Shown: positions 12,336-21,250 of the stretch, in pieces
Numbering within the stretch: the first letter of the stretch is position 1
Layout of the letters: each line of letters begins with the position of its first letter
Source of the DNA: Halomarina oriensis
GTDB lineage: Archaea; Halobacteriota; Halobacteria; Halobacteriales; Haloarculaceae
DNA: 64,000 nucleotides
Reading direction: 5' to 3'
NCBI RefSeq assembly: GCF_009791395.1
Contig: NZ_WSZK01000015.1
Coordinates: 774,344-838,343, forward strand
Notes under the pieces: generated by a model
Told to the model about the DNA's origin: nothing
What the model saw: only the letters and a program-made list of their open reading frames with translations
The model's database searches: none
Position numbers and translations under genes: made by a program

Positions 12336-12409
12336 GGGCTGATAGCTCAGTTAGGGAGAGCGTCTGGCTTTTAACCAGACGGTCGGGGGTTCAAATCCCT
12401 CTCAGCCCG
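12336..12409 (+). tRNA. tRNA-Lys (TTT)
   Basis: 74-nt tRNA. Acceptor GGGCTGA/TCAGCCC, anticodon stem TCTGG/CCAGA, loop CTTTTAA with anticodon TTT at 12370-12372, T-arm GGGGGTTCAAATCCCTC. A tRNA-like 3' fragment follows about 75 bp downstream. Confidence 0.97.
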
Positions 12410-12448
12410 TTTTCCTACGACCCACGTGAGCAGTGACAACGCTACAGA

Positions 12449-12507
12449 GGACTCGAACCAGAGAGCAAACATCGTGAGCGACCGAGGTTCGAGTCCTTCT
12501 CGGCCCG
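12449..12507 (+). pseudogene. tRNA-like 3' remnant in a hairpin
   Basis: 12483-12507 matches the last 25 bases of tRNA-Lys (12385-12409) at 19 of 25 positions, including the T-loop core and CGGCCCG. In addition GGACTCGAACC (12449-12459) is the exact inverse of GGTTCGAGTCC (12486-12496), so the T-arm-like core is present on both strands as a hairpin. No full cloverleaf can be drawn. It may be a decayed tRNA or an old attachment site. Confidence 0.35.
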
Positions 12508-12676
12508 TCCCTGCACCGTCGCCGGGGGTGGTGTCCCCGCTCTCCGTGGAATCGGGTCGTGGTGGGGCGAGCCCTGGCGTAGCGAGCGGGCCGCCTCGCC
12601 GTCGTCCGGTTCGACCCCCCGGTTTCGTGTGGAACCATGCCAAACGCTCTTGGCGGTGCCCGTGTATCGTCGGGCG

Positions 12677-14002
12677 ATGACTGACGTGCGTTCACCGTTC
12701 GTCGAGCGGTACGATGCGGAGCTTCGAGCGTTCGTCGAGCGACTGGTCGGCTTCGAATCGACGCCGGGTGCGGAGGCCGGTATCCAGTCGTTCGTCCGTG
12801 AGCACCTCGACGCGCTGGGGTTCGAGACGTACGAGTGGGAGGCGGACCCGGAGCGGTTGGCTGGCCTGCCGTCGTTCCCGGACGACCCCGCGGCGATTCC
12901 GACCGCGGGTCGCCCCAGCGTCGCGGGGGTCCTCGAACTCGGCTCCGGGGAGGGTCGGACGCTGGTCCTGAACGGGCACGTCGACGTCGTCCCGGCCAGT
13001 GACGCCGGGGCGGGTGGTCGGGACGACACGTCGGCCTCGGCCGCCACCGACGGGGGTGCGTGGCGGTCGGACCCGTTCACGGCGACGTGGAGCGAGGACG
13101 GGAAGCGGCTGACCGCCCGCGGTGCGGCGGACATGAAGTCGGGACTCGGTGCGTGCGTCTACGCGGCCCGGTATCTGGCCGACCGGGTCGAGGCGGGCGA
13201 GGCGGACGTCGACGGTCGGGTCGTCGTCGAGAGCGTCGCGGGCGAGGAGGAGGGTGGCATCGGCGCGGCGTCGAGCGCACTCGACGCGCCGTACACCGGC
13301 GAGCGTGACGCGGTGGTCGTCGCCGAACCGACCGAACTCCGCCCCGTCGTCGCCAGCGAGGGCTGTCTGATGCTCCGTCTGGTGGTACGTGGGCGGTCGG
13401 CCCACGCCGCCACCGCGTGGCGTGGCGCGAGCGCGCTCGACCGGTTCGAGGTCGTTCACGACGCGCTCCGGGGGTACGAGTCCGACCACACCGAGACGAC
13501 GACTCACCCCCTCTACGATGGGTACACGACGCCGTGGCCCGTCGTGGTCGGCACGGTCCGCGCGGGCGAGTGGCCCTCGACGGTGCCAGCGCGGCTGACG
13601 GCCGAGACGCGCATCGGCGTCGCCCCCGGCGAGTCCGTCGACGAGGTGGAGACGGCCGTCCGTGAGCGACTGACCGAGACCGCCCGCGAGGCCGGATGGC
13701 CCGACGCGCTGTCGATAGAGCGGTTCGACGTCCAGTTCGAGCCGAGTGAAATCGCGCCCGACGAACCGGTCGTCGTCGCCGTCCAGGACGCGATGGTCGA
13801 CCACGGCGTCGCCGGGACAGACCCGCTGGGTGTGACCTACGGTGCGGACGCGCGTCACTACACCGACGCCGGCGTCCCGGCGGTGCTGTTCGGACCGGGG
13901 AGCATCGACCAGGCGCACTTCCCCAACGAAACCGTCGAGTGGGACGAGGTACTGACCGCCGGTGTGACGCTCTCGACGGCTGTCGAGCGATTCCTCTCGT
14001 GA
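12677..14002 (+). CDS. M20-family metallopeptidase/deacylase
   Basis: Di-zinc hydrolase (441 aa) of the ArgE/DapE/CPG2 family. Metal and catalytic motifs: LNGHVDVVP, GAADMKSG (bridging Asp), AGEEEGGIGA (catalytic Glu-Glu), a dimerisation-domain His in RSAHAATAW, and a C-terminal metal ligand in GSIDQAHFPNE. A non-conserved hydrophilic insert follows GHVDVVP (about residues 110-130). The substrate cannot be told: acetylornithine, succinyl-diaminopimelate or a dipeptide are all possible, and there is no biosynthetic neighbour. The ATG at 12677 was chosen over an upstream frame that overlaps non-coding sequence. Confidence 0.88.
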   Translation: MTDVRSPFVERYDAELRAFVERLVGFESTPGAEAGIQSFVREHLDALGFETYEWEADPERLAGLPSFPDDPAAIPTAGRPSVAGVLELGSGEGRTLVLNGHVDVVPASDAGAGGRDDTSASAATDGGAWRSDPFTATWSEDGKRLTARGAADMKSGLGACVYAARYLADRVEAGEADVDGRVVVESVAGEEEGGIGAASSALDAPYTGERDAVVVAEPTELRPVVASEGCLMLRLVVRGRSAHAATAWRGASALDRFEVVHDALRGYESDHTETTTHPLYDGYTTPWPVVVGTVRAGEWPSTVPARLTAETRIGVAPGESVDEVETAVRERLTETAREAGWPDALSIERFDVQFEPSEIAPDEPVVVAVQDAMVDHGVAGTDPLGVTYGADARHYTDAGVPAVLFGPGSIDQAHFPNETVEWDEVLTAGVTLSTAVERFLS

Positions 14003-14177
14003 GTCGGTGATTCCGGTCGGTCGCTTCCGGCGGGGGAGTCGAAGCCTGCTCTGACCACTCCGCACGGTTCCGTCGTTCGGTACTGGCGGTTCTCGCTCGT
14101 CACGCTCGCTCCGAGGACCTCGTGCTGCTCGTTCTTCGTGCTCCCGTTCGCTGACGCTCACGGAACTCCGAACCGCG

Positions 14178-14846
14178 CTACTCCTCTAGCGGGTCGAGGT
14201 TCGCCAGCGCTTCTGCGACGACGTCTTCGGGGTCCACGCCGCGACGGGCGGCCCGCCAGCGCAGGTCCCGGTAGCTCTCGGCGTTCAGCGAGAGCGAAAT
14301 GTCGCCGACCGAGACGCCCTGTTCGGCCAGCGCCGCCTCGACGCTCCGGCCGTCGTTGATGGCGCTGGCGGCGGTCCGGACCTCCCGGACGGTCAGGTCG
14401 TGGTCGAGGACGGCCCACGCGAGGTGGTATCGCGCTTCCCCGCGGCCGCGGGCGATGTGTTTGGCCGCCGTCGGTGCGATACGGCCCGTGGCGACACACT
14501 CCCGAATCGCTCGGGGGAGGTCGTGGACCCGCGCCCACTTCCGGATGAACGAGACGGTGACCTCCTCGCCCGCCCGTTCGGCGGCGGCCTTGTACGACCC
14601 TTCGCCGCGGACGAGCGCGGCGCAGGCGGCCGCACCGCGGAGCATGTAGACGTTGTCGGCGGCCCCGGCGCTCTCGGTGGCGAACGCGTGGACGACGTCG
14701 GCGGCCCGTTCGAGGGAAGCGGGGTCCTCGGGGTCGAACTGGACGGCACGCTCGGCGCGTTCGCCCATCAACGTCGGGTCGCCCCGGACGACCGGTCGCC
14801 CGACCGGTGACCGTCGGTCCGCCGGCGGGACGTCGTCCTCACTCAT
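14178..14846 (-). CDS. Conserved haloarchaeal protein with a ParB/KorB-like helical domain
   Basis: 222 aa. Residues about 80-175 read like the helical DNA-binding domain of ParB/KorB proteins: a helix-turn-helix (TVSFIRKWARVHDLPRAI), a short helix after RECVATGRIAPTAAKHIAR, then LAWAVLDHDLTVREVRTA, which resembles the ParB pattern of leaving a region, scanning A-rich helices and ending in LTVREVE. The ParB nuclease/CTPase N-domain is absent, and the N-terminus has only acidic helices. It may act as a stand-alone DNA-binding or nucleoid factor; this is inference from pattern only. Confidence 0.78.
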   Translation of the reverse strand: MSEDDVPPADRRSPVGRPVVRGDPTLMGERAERAVQFDPEDPASLERAADVVHAFATESAGAADNVYMLRGAAACAALVRGEGSYKAAAERAGEEVTVSFIRKWARVHDLPRAIRECVATGRIAPTAAKHIARGRGEARYHLAWAVLDHDLTVREVRTAASAINDGRSVEAALAEQGVSVGDISLSLNAESYRDLRWRAARRGVDPEDVVAEALANLDPLEE

Positions 14847-15004
14847 TCTCTGAACTCACGTCGGGGGCGTTCAAAAGACTCGCGCGGTCGTGCGACGGAG
14901 CGAACGGGTTCCGACACGTCGCCCGTCCCGAACCACGCGACTCCTCGCGGCTTCGCCGCTCGGTACGCGACGGTTCTCGCTCCTGTCGGTCACCTCGAAT
15001 CGCC

Positions 15005-15166
15005 CTACTCCTCGCGTTGCTCGGAGAGGTGGTCCATCACCTCGGCACAGCCACACCCGTCGGCGAGGCCGTCGAGGTGGCTGGTGTCGACCGCTTTCTC
15101 CTCCTCGTTCTCCCGGTCGGAGTCGGCTCCCGCCGACTCGCGCGTCTCGCTCCGCTGCTCGCTCAC
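15005..15166 (-). CDS. 53-aa small protein with a CxC motif
   Basis: Starts with GTG overlapping the TGA of the upstream 26-aa ORF (GTGA). The first half is charged and disordered; the second half (DTSHLDGLADGCGCAEVMDH) has two cysteines two apart (C38, C40) in an amphipathic context, the look of a conserved functional tail. It lies divergently from the sulfite/nitrite reductase gene. Too short for routine gene calling; acidic codon use and start-stop coupling support it. Function unknown; metal or Fe-S trafficking is a guess. Confidence 0.5.
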   Translation of the reverse strand: MSEQRSETRESAGADSDRENEEEKAVDTSHLDGLADGCGCAEVMDHLSEQREE

Positions 15167-15243
15167 TCTGTCTCCTCCTCGTACAACTCCGGTGCGACGT
15201 CCGCGGGTGCGACGGACGCACCCGGCGACTCTCTCTCGGTCAT
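15163..15243 (-). CDS. 26-aa micro-ORF coupled to the 53-aa protein
   Basis: MTERESPGASVAPADVAPEL followed by YEEETE. The ATG follows a purine-rich stretch and the stop is coupled by overlap to the GTG of the next ORF. It may be a leader peptide or a short protein; the evidence is the acidic composition and the coupling only. Confidence 0.35.
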   Translation of the reverse strand: MTERESPGASVAPADVAPELYEEETE

Positions 15244-15537
15244 CGCCCGTCCTATGCCTTCGCCTCGTTTAAACTCGCTTTCGCCCGTAACGTTGACCCG
15301 TGCTTCCCTCTCCCGGCAGTCGTTGCCGCATCCTACGTGGCTCTCCGGTGGCCCGGTTCGTCGCTGGCCGGGGGTCCGGTCCCGTGACCGGCGCTGGTCG
15401 TGCCGAGGTCGGTCGTCGTCGTTCGCCGACACGAACGACTGCTGAGAGAAACCGGCAACTGTGGCTGGTTCACGGGAGCCTCCCCCAGCCTTGACGGGAG
15501 CCACGGCGGTTTACCCCGGACTCACGGACGGTAGGGT

Positions 15538-17316
15538 ATGCCGTCGAAGGTCGAAGGATGGAAGGACGAGGTGTACGGGGTGGAGATCCGCGACCACCTG
15601 GAGCGGTTCGCGGAGGAGGGCGGGTTCGACGCCATCCCCGAGGACGAACACGACGCGTGGTTCGAGCGCTTCAAGTGGTGGGGGCTGTACCACCAGCGCT
15701 CGGGCCAGGAGGGCAACTTCATGATGCGCGTCGGCGTCCCGATGGGTCGACTGACGCCCGAACAGCTACGGGTCGTCGGCGAAATCGCCCGCGAGTACGC
15801 GAGCGGTCCCGTCGAGAACCCGGCGTTCGGCGACGCCTGGGCGGACTTCACCACCCGCCAGTCCATCCAGCTTCACTGGATTCAGATAGAGGACGTCCCC
15901 GCCATCTTCGACCGTCTCGACGAGGTCGGCCTCTCGACCATCCAGGCCTGTGGCGACTCGTGGCGCAACATCGTCGGGTCGCCCGTCGCGGGCCGGGACG
16001 CCGACGAACACCTCGACGTCTGGCCGCTCGTCCAGGAACTCAACGGCGAGTTCAAGGGCAACCCCGCACACGCGAACCTCCCGCGGAAGTGGAAGGTCTC
16101 CGTCACGGGCGACACCCGCGGCGCGGGTCAGGGCGACATCAACGACCTCGCCTTCGAACCGGCCACGAAAGAACGAGACGGCGAGACGGTCGACGGGTTC
16201 AACGTCCGCGTCGGCGGCGGCCTCGCCCGGAAGGAACCCCGCTTCGCCCGTGACCTCGACGTCTTCTGCACGCCCGAGGAGATGACCACCGTCGCGGCGG
16301 GCGTCTCCGCGCTGTTCCGAGACCACGGCGACCGCGAGAACCGGTTCAACGCTCGCGTGAAGTTCCTCGTCGACGAGTGGGGCGCCGAGAAGTTCCGTGA
16401 CGTCCTCCAGGAGGAGTACGTCGACTACGAACTCCCCACCGCGGGCGAGGACCTGCGTCACGAGTACGACTACAACGCGGGCCGGACCGACGCGCCCGGC
16501 GACTACGTCGGGATTCACGAGCAGAACGACGCCGAGAAGCGCTTCGTCGGCCTCTCGGTGCTCACGGGCCGGATGGGTGCCGAGGAGGTCATCGAACTCG
16601 CCGACCGCGCCGCGGAGTACGGCAGCGAACTCGTCGGCCTCACCCAGCGTCAGAACGTCGTCGTCGCGGACATCGACGAGAGCGAGGTCGACGCGTTCCT
16701 CGACGACCCGCTGTTCGAGGACTACTCGCCGGACCCCCACCCGTTCATGCGTGGCTCCATCGCCTGCACGGGCACGGAGTTCTGCGGACTCGCCATCACC
16801 GAGACGAAAAACCGGATGGTCCGCTACGCCCGCTGGCTGAAAGAGAACGTCGCTCTCCCCGACGGCGTCGAGGAGTTCCACATCCACCTCTCGGGCTGTA
16901 CGGCCTCCTGTGCCCAACCGCAAATCGCGGACGTCTCGCTGCGCGGGATGAAGACCCGCAAGGACGGCGACCCGGTCGAGGCGTTCGACATCGGCCTCGG
17001 CGGTGGCCTCGGGGAGGACCCGCAGTTCGCCGAGTGGGTCGAGATGCGCGTCGCCGCCGACGAGGTGCCGGGCTACGTCGAGAACCTGCTTTCGACCTAC
17101 GAGGCCGAACGCGAGGAGCGTGAGGCGGGCGTCGAGTCGTTCCGCGAGTTCGTCACGCGCGTCTCCGAGACCGACGGCGAGGACGGGCTGAAAGGTCTCG
17201 CGGAGCCGATGGACACCTCCTACGACGACCCGATGATGCACAACACGAAACAGGCGTGGTACCCCTACGACCCCGAGACGATGCCCGGCGACAGCGCCGC
17301 CCCGAGCGACGACTGA
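15538..17316 (+). CDS. nirA: Ferredoxin-dependent sulfite/nitrite reductase
   Basis: Siroheme-[4Fe-4S] assimilatory reductase (592 aa) performing a six-electron reduction of nitrite to ammonia or sulfite to sulfide. Two ferredoxin-like half-domains are visible, the first around RVGVPMGRLTPEQLRVVGEI and the second around LSVLTGRMGAEEVIELADR. The cluster/siroheme cysteines are CTGTEFC (C410, C416) and CTASC (C454, C458). Basic siroheme-side residues lie in DFTTRQSIQLHWI and GLTQRQNVVVADI. The substrate cannot be settled from sequence and no nitrate reductase or sulfate gene is near. The ATG of the next gene overlaps its stop, so the two are co-translated. Confidence 0.93.
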   Translation: MPSKVEGWKDEVYGVEIRDHLERFAEEGGFDAIPEDEHDAWFERFKWWGLYHQRSGQEGNFMMRVGVPMGRLTPEQLRVVGEIAREYASGPVENPAFGDAWADFTTRQSIQLHWIQIEDVPAIFDRLDEVGLSTIQACGDSWRNIVGSPVAGRDADEHLDVWPLVQELNGEFKGNPAHANLPRKWKVSVTGDTRGAGQGDINDLAFEPATKERDGETVDGFNVRVGGGLARKEPRFARDLDVFCTPEEMTTVAAGVSALFRDHGDRENRFNARVKFLVDEWGAEKFRDVLQEEYVDYELPTAGEDLRHEYDYNAGRTDAPGDYVGIHEQNDAEKRFVGLSVLTGRMGAEEVIELADRAAEYGSELVGLTQRQNVVVADIDESEVDAFLDDPLFEDYSPDPHPFMRGSIACTGTEFCGLAITETKNRMVRYARWLKENVALPDGVEEFHIHLSGCTASCAQPQIADVSLRGMKTRKDGDPVEAFDIGLGGGLGEDPQFAEWVEMRVAADEVPGYVENLLSTYEAEREEREAGVESFREFVTRVSETDGEDGLKGLAEPMDTSYDDPMMHNTKQAWYPYDPETMPGDSAAPSDD

Positions 17317-17600
17317 TGGCCGAGCGCATCCTGAGCGTCACGGCCTACACGACGCTCGACCTGGTCGACGCCGAGGCCGAGGGCCACGACTTCACCGAGG
17401 AGACCGACGGCGTCCTGAACGTCTCCTCGCCACGGAACGACCCCGACCACGTCTCGCTCGCACTGGAACTCGACGGCACGACACTGGAGCACCTCCCGCC
17501 CCACGCCGACCGGGTCCGTCTCTCCCCCGAGGAGGCGCGTCGGGTCGCGGCGGCGCTCGAAGACGAGGCCGACGCAGTCGAGGCCGCACGGGACGACTGA
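17316..17600 (+). CDS. Small protein coupled to the sulfite/nitrite reductase
   Basis: 94 aa, start ATG overlapping the upstream TGA. Strand-rich N-half (ILSVTAYTTLDLVDAEAEGH, VLNVSSPRNDPDHVSLALEL) and a helical C-terminus (SPEEARRVAAALEDEADAVE). I believe haloarchaea carry this small protein beside the same reductase (a DUF6360-type protein), but I cannot verify the family number. A helper or regulatory role in the reductase operon is inferred from coupling only. Confidence 0.82.
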   Translation: MAERILSVTAYTTLDLVDAEAEGHDFTEETDGVLNVSSPRNDPDHVSLALELDGTTLEHLPPHADRVRLSPEEARRVAAALEDEADAVEAARDD

Positions 17601-17654
17601 CTCCCGACACGTCCCGTCGCACTGGCCGCCGTTCGTCGCCCGACCGCCGCCCGC

Positions 17655-18077
17655 TCACTCCTCGTTTCTGTCCGCTCTCCACGCCTCGCTCTCGGCGTTC
17701 TCGCGCCACCGTCGCTGCTGGCGACGTTCGGTGACGTGCGGCGTCCCCTCGGCGAGTGCCTCCCGAACGCCCTCCTCGAAGGCGGTCACGTCCGCGAGGA
17801 ACTCGCGGCGGAACTCGTCGACGAGTTCGTACGTCCACCTGTCCTCGACGGCCCCTGCCGGGAGGTGGACGTCGCGCAGTTCGTCGGCGAACTCGGTGTG
17901 GCCCGCCTCGCGGAGTCGCTCCTCGGCGTCGGCGAAGTAGTCCATCCCGCCGCCGACGTGGTGATGCCAGTCCAACAGCGCGCCGTAGCCGCGGTGTATC
18001 TTCTCGATGCCCAACTGGAGGTCGTGCAGCGCCTCGCGTTCGGCCTCGCTCAGGTCCGGGTCGGTGTACTCGACCAT
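17655..18077 (-). CDS. Conserved helical protein of unknown function
   Basis: 140 aa, start MVEYTDPDLSEAEREAL chosen because residues encoded upstream in the same frame are arginine-rich shadow. Almost all helical, with a HxxxG-rich segment (GYGALLDWHHHVGGGMDYFA) that could bind metal through the HHH cluster, and a C-terminal charged helix. It lies convergent to the sulfite/nitrite reductase operon and divergent from the HD phosphohydrolase. No family recognised. Confidence 0.75.
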   Translation of the reverse strand: MVEYTDPDLSEAEREALHDLQLGIEKIHRGYGALLDWHHHVGGGMDYFADAEERLREAGHTEFADELRDVHLPAGAVEDRWTYELVDEFRREFLADVTAFEEGVREALAEGTPHVTERRQQRRWRENAESEAWRADRNEE

Positions 18078-18273
18078 GCCGACCGCCACGCTCGCTGACG
18101 GGATACGCGCTTCCCCGCCGGCCCCGCCGTGGCGACGCGTCCGGCGCTCGGAACCGAAAGAATCACGCCGTCGTGGCCGCTCTGTGGGGTAACTGCGACG
18201 TTCGCGTTTCTCTACCGACGAGCGCGCCCGGTCCTCGGCGTCGACCGGCCGACCTACTTCGCCGACCACTCCC

Positions 18274-19671
18274 ATGACCAGACAGTTCAAAGACCCCGTC
18301 CACGGCTACGTCGACCTCGACGAGCGCATCGTCGAGCGCGTCGTCGACACCGCACCGTTCCAGCGACTGCGCCGCGTCCGCCAGCTCTCGGCGACCCACC
18401 TCGTCTACCCCGGCGCGACCCACACCCGCTTCGAGCACTCGCTGGGCGTCTACCACCTCGGCCAGCGCGTCTTCGAGAACCTCCGCACCCAGTCGTACTT
18501 CACCGACGGCATCGGGACGGACGAACTCGACACCATCGAGCGGACGCTGGCGTTCGCCTGCCTGCTCCACGACGTCGGCCACCCGCCGCTGTCGCACCTC
18601 GGCGAACGCCACCTCGACGCCGCCGCCCTGCGCGAGCGACTCGACGGCCTCGGCCTCCACCGCGCGTTCGAGCAGGTGGGCGTCCCGAGCGTCGACGGCC
18701 TGCCCGTCCCGGTTCGTCGGGCGAACCCCCACGAACTGCTCGGCTGTGTCACCGTCCTCGACGTGTACGGCGACGCCATCGAGGCGTTCGGCGTCGACCC
18801 CCACGAGGTCTGTGCGTACGTGCTGGGGTGGAGCCTGCGCTACGAGGCCGGCGACCACTGGCAACACGGCGTCGCCGCCGAACTGCTCCACTCGCCCATC
18901 GACGTCGACCGCCTCGACTACATCATCCGCGACGACGACATGACCGGCGCGGACGTGTTGAGCGTCGACACCGAGCGGATGGTCGCCGCCTACACCGCCC
19001 ACCCCGACGCCGGCCTCGCGCTCTCGGAGAAGGCGCTCAGCACCATCGGGAACTACCTCGAGGGCCGCATCTCGCTGTACATGTGGGTCACCCAGCACCA
19101 CAAGTCGGTGTACGCGAACGTCCTCGTACGCCGCCTGCTGGACGAACTCGCCGCCCACTGTGAGGACTCGCCCATCACCGCCGACGCCGTGCTGGACGGT
19201 GACCTCGACGACCACGCCGTCCTCGACCGGTTCCGCCGGACGGCCCGCGACCCGCCGAGCGAGGCGTTCGCCGACCTCTACGAGCGCTACCGGACCCGCC
19301 GGTTCGCCGAGTCGTGCTGGAAACACCGCCTCGGCTACGCCGACGTGGTCGCCGCCGAGGGGGAGGCCGCCGTCGACGACTACACCCGCTGGCTGCTGGC
19401 CAACGACGAGTTCCTCGAACGCGCTCTCGCCCGCGAACTCGACGTGCCGGTCCACGAGGTGTGGATAGAGCGCTCGTACGTCCCGGAGTACGAACCCGCC
19501 GAACTGAAGGACATCCCGCTGGCACACAACGGCCGCACCCAGTCCGTCGGCGAGTACGGCCTCTACGGCGACCGTGCGTTCGACCGCTCGATTCCGTTCG
19601 TCTACGTCCCGAAGGGCCACGTCGACCGGACCGTCGAACTGCTCAACGAACGCTACCGCGACGAGTGGTGA
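18274..19671 (+). CDS. HD-domain phosphohydrolase (dGTPase/SAMHD1-like)
   Basis: 465 aa. The N-terminus is typical of the family (KDPVHGYVDLDERIVERVVD, PFQRLRRVRQL). HD metal site: H55 in TRFEHSLGVYHL, H99-D100 in LLHDVGHPPLSH, and the later Asp in DVDRLDYIIRDD. This architecture is shared by dGTP triphosphohydrolases and SAMHD1-like dNTPases that hydrolyse dNTPs in the cytoplasm. Archaeal members have mostly unproven substrates. The C-terminal third is variable. It is not operonic with neighbours. Confidence 0.9.
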   Translation: MTRQFKDPVHGYVDLDERIVERVVDTAPFQRLRRVRQLSATHLVYPGATHTRFEHSLGVYHLGQRVFENLRTQSYFTDGIGTDELDTIERTLAFACLLHDVGHPPLSHLGERHLDAAALRERLDGLGLHRAFEQVGVPSVDGLPVPVRRANPHELLGCVTVLDVYGDAIEAFGVDPHEVCAYVLGWSLRYEAGDHWQHGVAAELLHSPIDVDRLDYIIRDDDMTGADVLSVDTERMVAAYTAHPDAGLALSEKALSTIGNYLEGRISLYMWVTQHHKSVYANVLVRRLLDELAAHCEDSPITADAVLDGDLDDHAVLDRFRRTARDPPSEAFADLYERYRTRRFAESCWKHRLGYADVVAAEGEAAVDDYTRWLLANDEFLERALARELDVPVHEVWIERSYVPEYEPAELKDIPLAHNGRTQSVGEYGLYGDRAFDRSIPFVYVPKGHVDRTVELLNERYRDEW

Positions 19672-19900
19672 GTCCCGGCGACGACCACGGCCCGTCGACT
19701 GCCGCCGTCACCGGACGACGGGCGCGAGGCTGCGGTCGCTGGAGTCGTGACCGACAGCGACGACGACCGGTGGAGAAGTGGCGTGTCCCCTGGCGGGGCA
19801 CAGGGCGACCGGCGTGGGCCAGGACGACCGGTTTCGCGTCACTCGTGCTCGTCCGAACCGTCGACGCCGAGAGGCGGGGTTGCCGAGAAGCAACTCCGCA

Positions 19901-20251
19901 TCACTGTTCCGGTCGGTCGTCTCTCCGGTCGGACTGCTCGTAGCTCCGGAGGAAGGACGCGAGGTCCGGAAGCCGGTCGGTCGGTTCGACGGTGTGTGCG
20001 TCGGTGTCGAACTCGACGACGCCCGCGTCGTCCAGTCTCGGGAGAGCGCGGTGGTAGAGTCGGTCGGGGAGGCGGTCGTCGGCGTGGTCGGCCGGAAGGT
20101 CGTCCCGACGGAGGAGTTCGTCGGCGAACGGTTCGACGTCCCACTGCCGGTCGGTCTCGAGCAACAGGCGAACGACCGCGCGGCGAACCGCCGTCTGCAG
20201 CAGGTCGTGTGCGGTGCTCGGGTCTGTCGCCTCCGTGGAGGAGTCGTCCAT
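19901..20251 (-). CDS. DUF7344-like winged-helix protein
   Basis: 116 aa. The central part (TAHDLLQTAVRRAVVRLLLE ... FADELLRRDD ... RLYHRALPRLDDAGVVEFDT) is the winged-helix arrangement of the small haloarchaeal HTH proteins now grouped as DUF7344: a core helix pair, a recognition-helix region and the LPRLDDAG wing. The start at 20251 was taken because the frame upstream is non-coding in composition. A related protein occurs at 28229. The target is unknown. Confidence 0.72.
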   Translation of the reverse strand: MDDSSTEATDPSTAHDLLQTAVRRAVVRLLLETDRQWDVEPFADELLRRDDLPADHADDRLPDRLYHRALPRLDDAGVVEFDTDAHTVEPTDRLPDLASFLRSYEQSDRRDDRPEQ

Positions 20252-20463
20252 CCCGACAGGTACCAACACCGACGAGTCTGATAGCAGTTTGGGCCGGCGT
20301 CCCTGGCTGTGGGTCGGTGTCTCACGGTCGGACTCCTCCGAACCGCCGCGTGGACCACCGGTGTCGGCGGCCGGAGGGGTGTGTATCGATGGGACAGTTC
20401 CGACTCCGTATCGATGTAGGCACACCTTTGATACTGAAGCCCAAGGCTCCTCTGTACCATCGT

Positions 20464-20664
20464 ATGTCTGACGAGCTAACGGGAGAGGGGGAGCGGTCGT
20501 TCGCACGGTGTACGAACTGTAACACCGAGACTGCGGCGTTGGTAGACGAGTCGGGTACCGTCGTCACCCCCCACGGGGAGTGCCGCGAGTGTGGCGGCGA
20601 CGAGTTCGAGGAGGTCGACGAGGCCGACCTCGAAGAACTGGAGATGGCCGGCTGGACCGAGTGA
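20464..20664 (+). CDS. Small zinc-ribbon protein
   Basis: 66 aa with two CxxC knuckles: C16-x2-C19 (CTNC) and C40-x2-C43 (CREC), followed by an acidic tail ending in EMAGWTE. It is of the one-domain zinc-ribbon type abundant in haloarchaea. TATA-like TTTGATAC lies about 35 bp upstream. Function unknown. Confidence 0.85.
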   Translation: MSDELTGEGERSFARCTNCNTETAALVDESGTVVTPHGECRECGGDEFEEVDEADLEELEMAGWTE

Positions 20665-20704
20665 GGGGTTCACGGCACGTCTCCGCCGACCGAATCACCG
20701 CTAC

Positions 20705-21250
20705 TCACGGCGAGACGACGGTGCCGTTCCGAGCACGCAGCACACCGCTCTCGAACTGCGTCTCTCCGGTCTCGGCGTCCCTGTGGGTCACGACGACTCG
20801 CTCCGGGGCGCTCCCGGAGACGGTGAGTTCGGCCCGGTACTCGTAGGGGGCCGCAGTCCCGTTACAGCCGCTCCTGTCCGACGGGACGGTCGCGTCGTTC
20901 TCGACGACGACGTGGAGGGTGGTCCCGTTCACCGCTCGTGCCTCCGTGAGTCGCACGTCGATACAGTTCCGGTCACCGATGCCGACGGTGAGACCGGAGA
21001 CGGTGACGTGGCCGTCCGACCAGACGACGCGTGTGGCCTCTCGGGTGTCCGCCTCCGGTTCGAAGTAGTCCGGTGTCCCGTCCTCGTCGGCTGCGTACGC
21101 CGGAGCGAACCCGAACGTCGTGTCTTCGACACCGGTGGGCGAGCCTGCGGTCGTCGGGGACGACGGAGTCCCTCCGAACCCTGCACAGCCGGCGGTGAGT
21201 ACGATGCAGACGATCAGGAGTCCGAATCGCGGAGTGCTGGTGGGGACCAC
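20705..21250 (-). CDS. Predicted lipoprotein, unknown function
   Basis: 181 aa from a GTG start. The N-terminus is a lipoprotein signal (FGLLIVCIVLTAGCAG, lipobox LTAGC), then a threonine/serine/proline linker and a beta-rich domain (DGHVTVSGLTVGIGDRNCID; TTLHVVVENDATV; YRAELTVSGSAPERVVVTH) containing a probable disulfide (DRNCID and RSGCNG). Anchored outside the cell membrane. The start was moved in from a longer frame because the signal peptide begins there. No family recognised. Confidence 0.72.
   Translation of the reverse strand: MVPTSTPRFGLLIVCIVLTAGCAGFGGTPSSPTTAGSPTGVEDTTFGFAPAYAADEDGTPDYFEPEADTREATRVVWSDGHVTVSGLTVGIGDRNCIDVRLTEARAVNGTTLHVVVENDATVPSDRSGCNGTAAPYEYRAELTVSGSAPERVVVTHRDAETGETQFESGVLRARNGTVVSP

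Noticed and set aside
15163..15504. 113-codon minus-strand ORF as one protein
   Set aside because: Only its last 26 codons look coding; the upstream part is arginine-rich shadow, so a start at 15243 is preferred.
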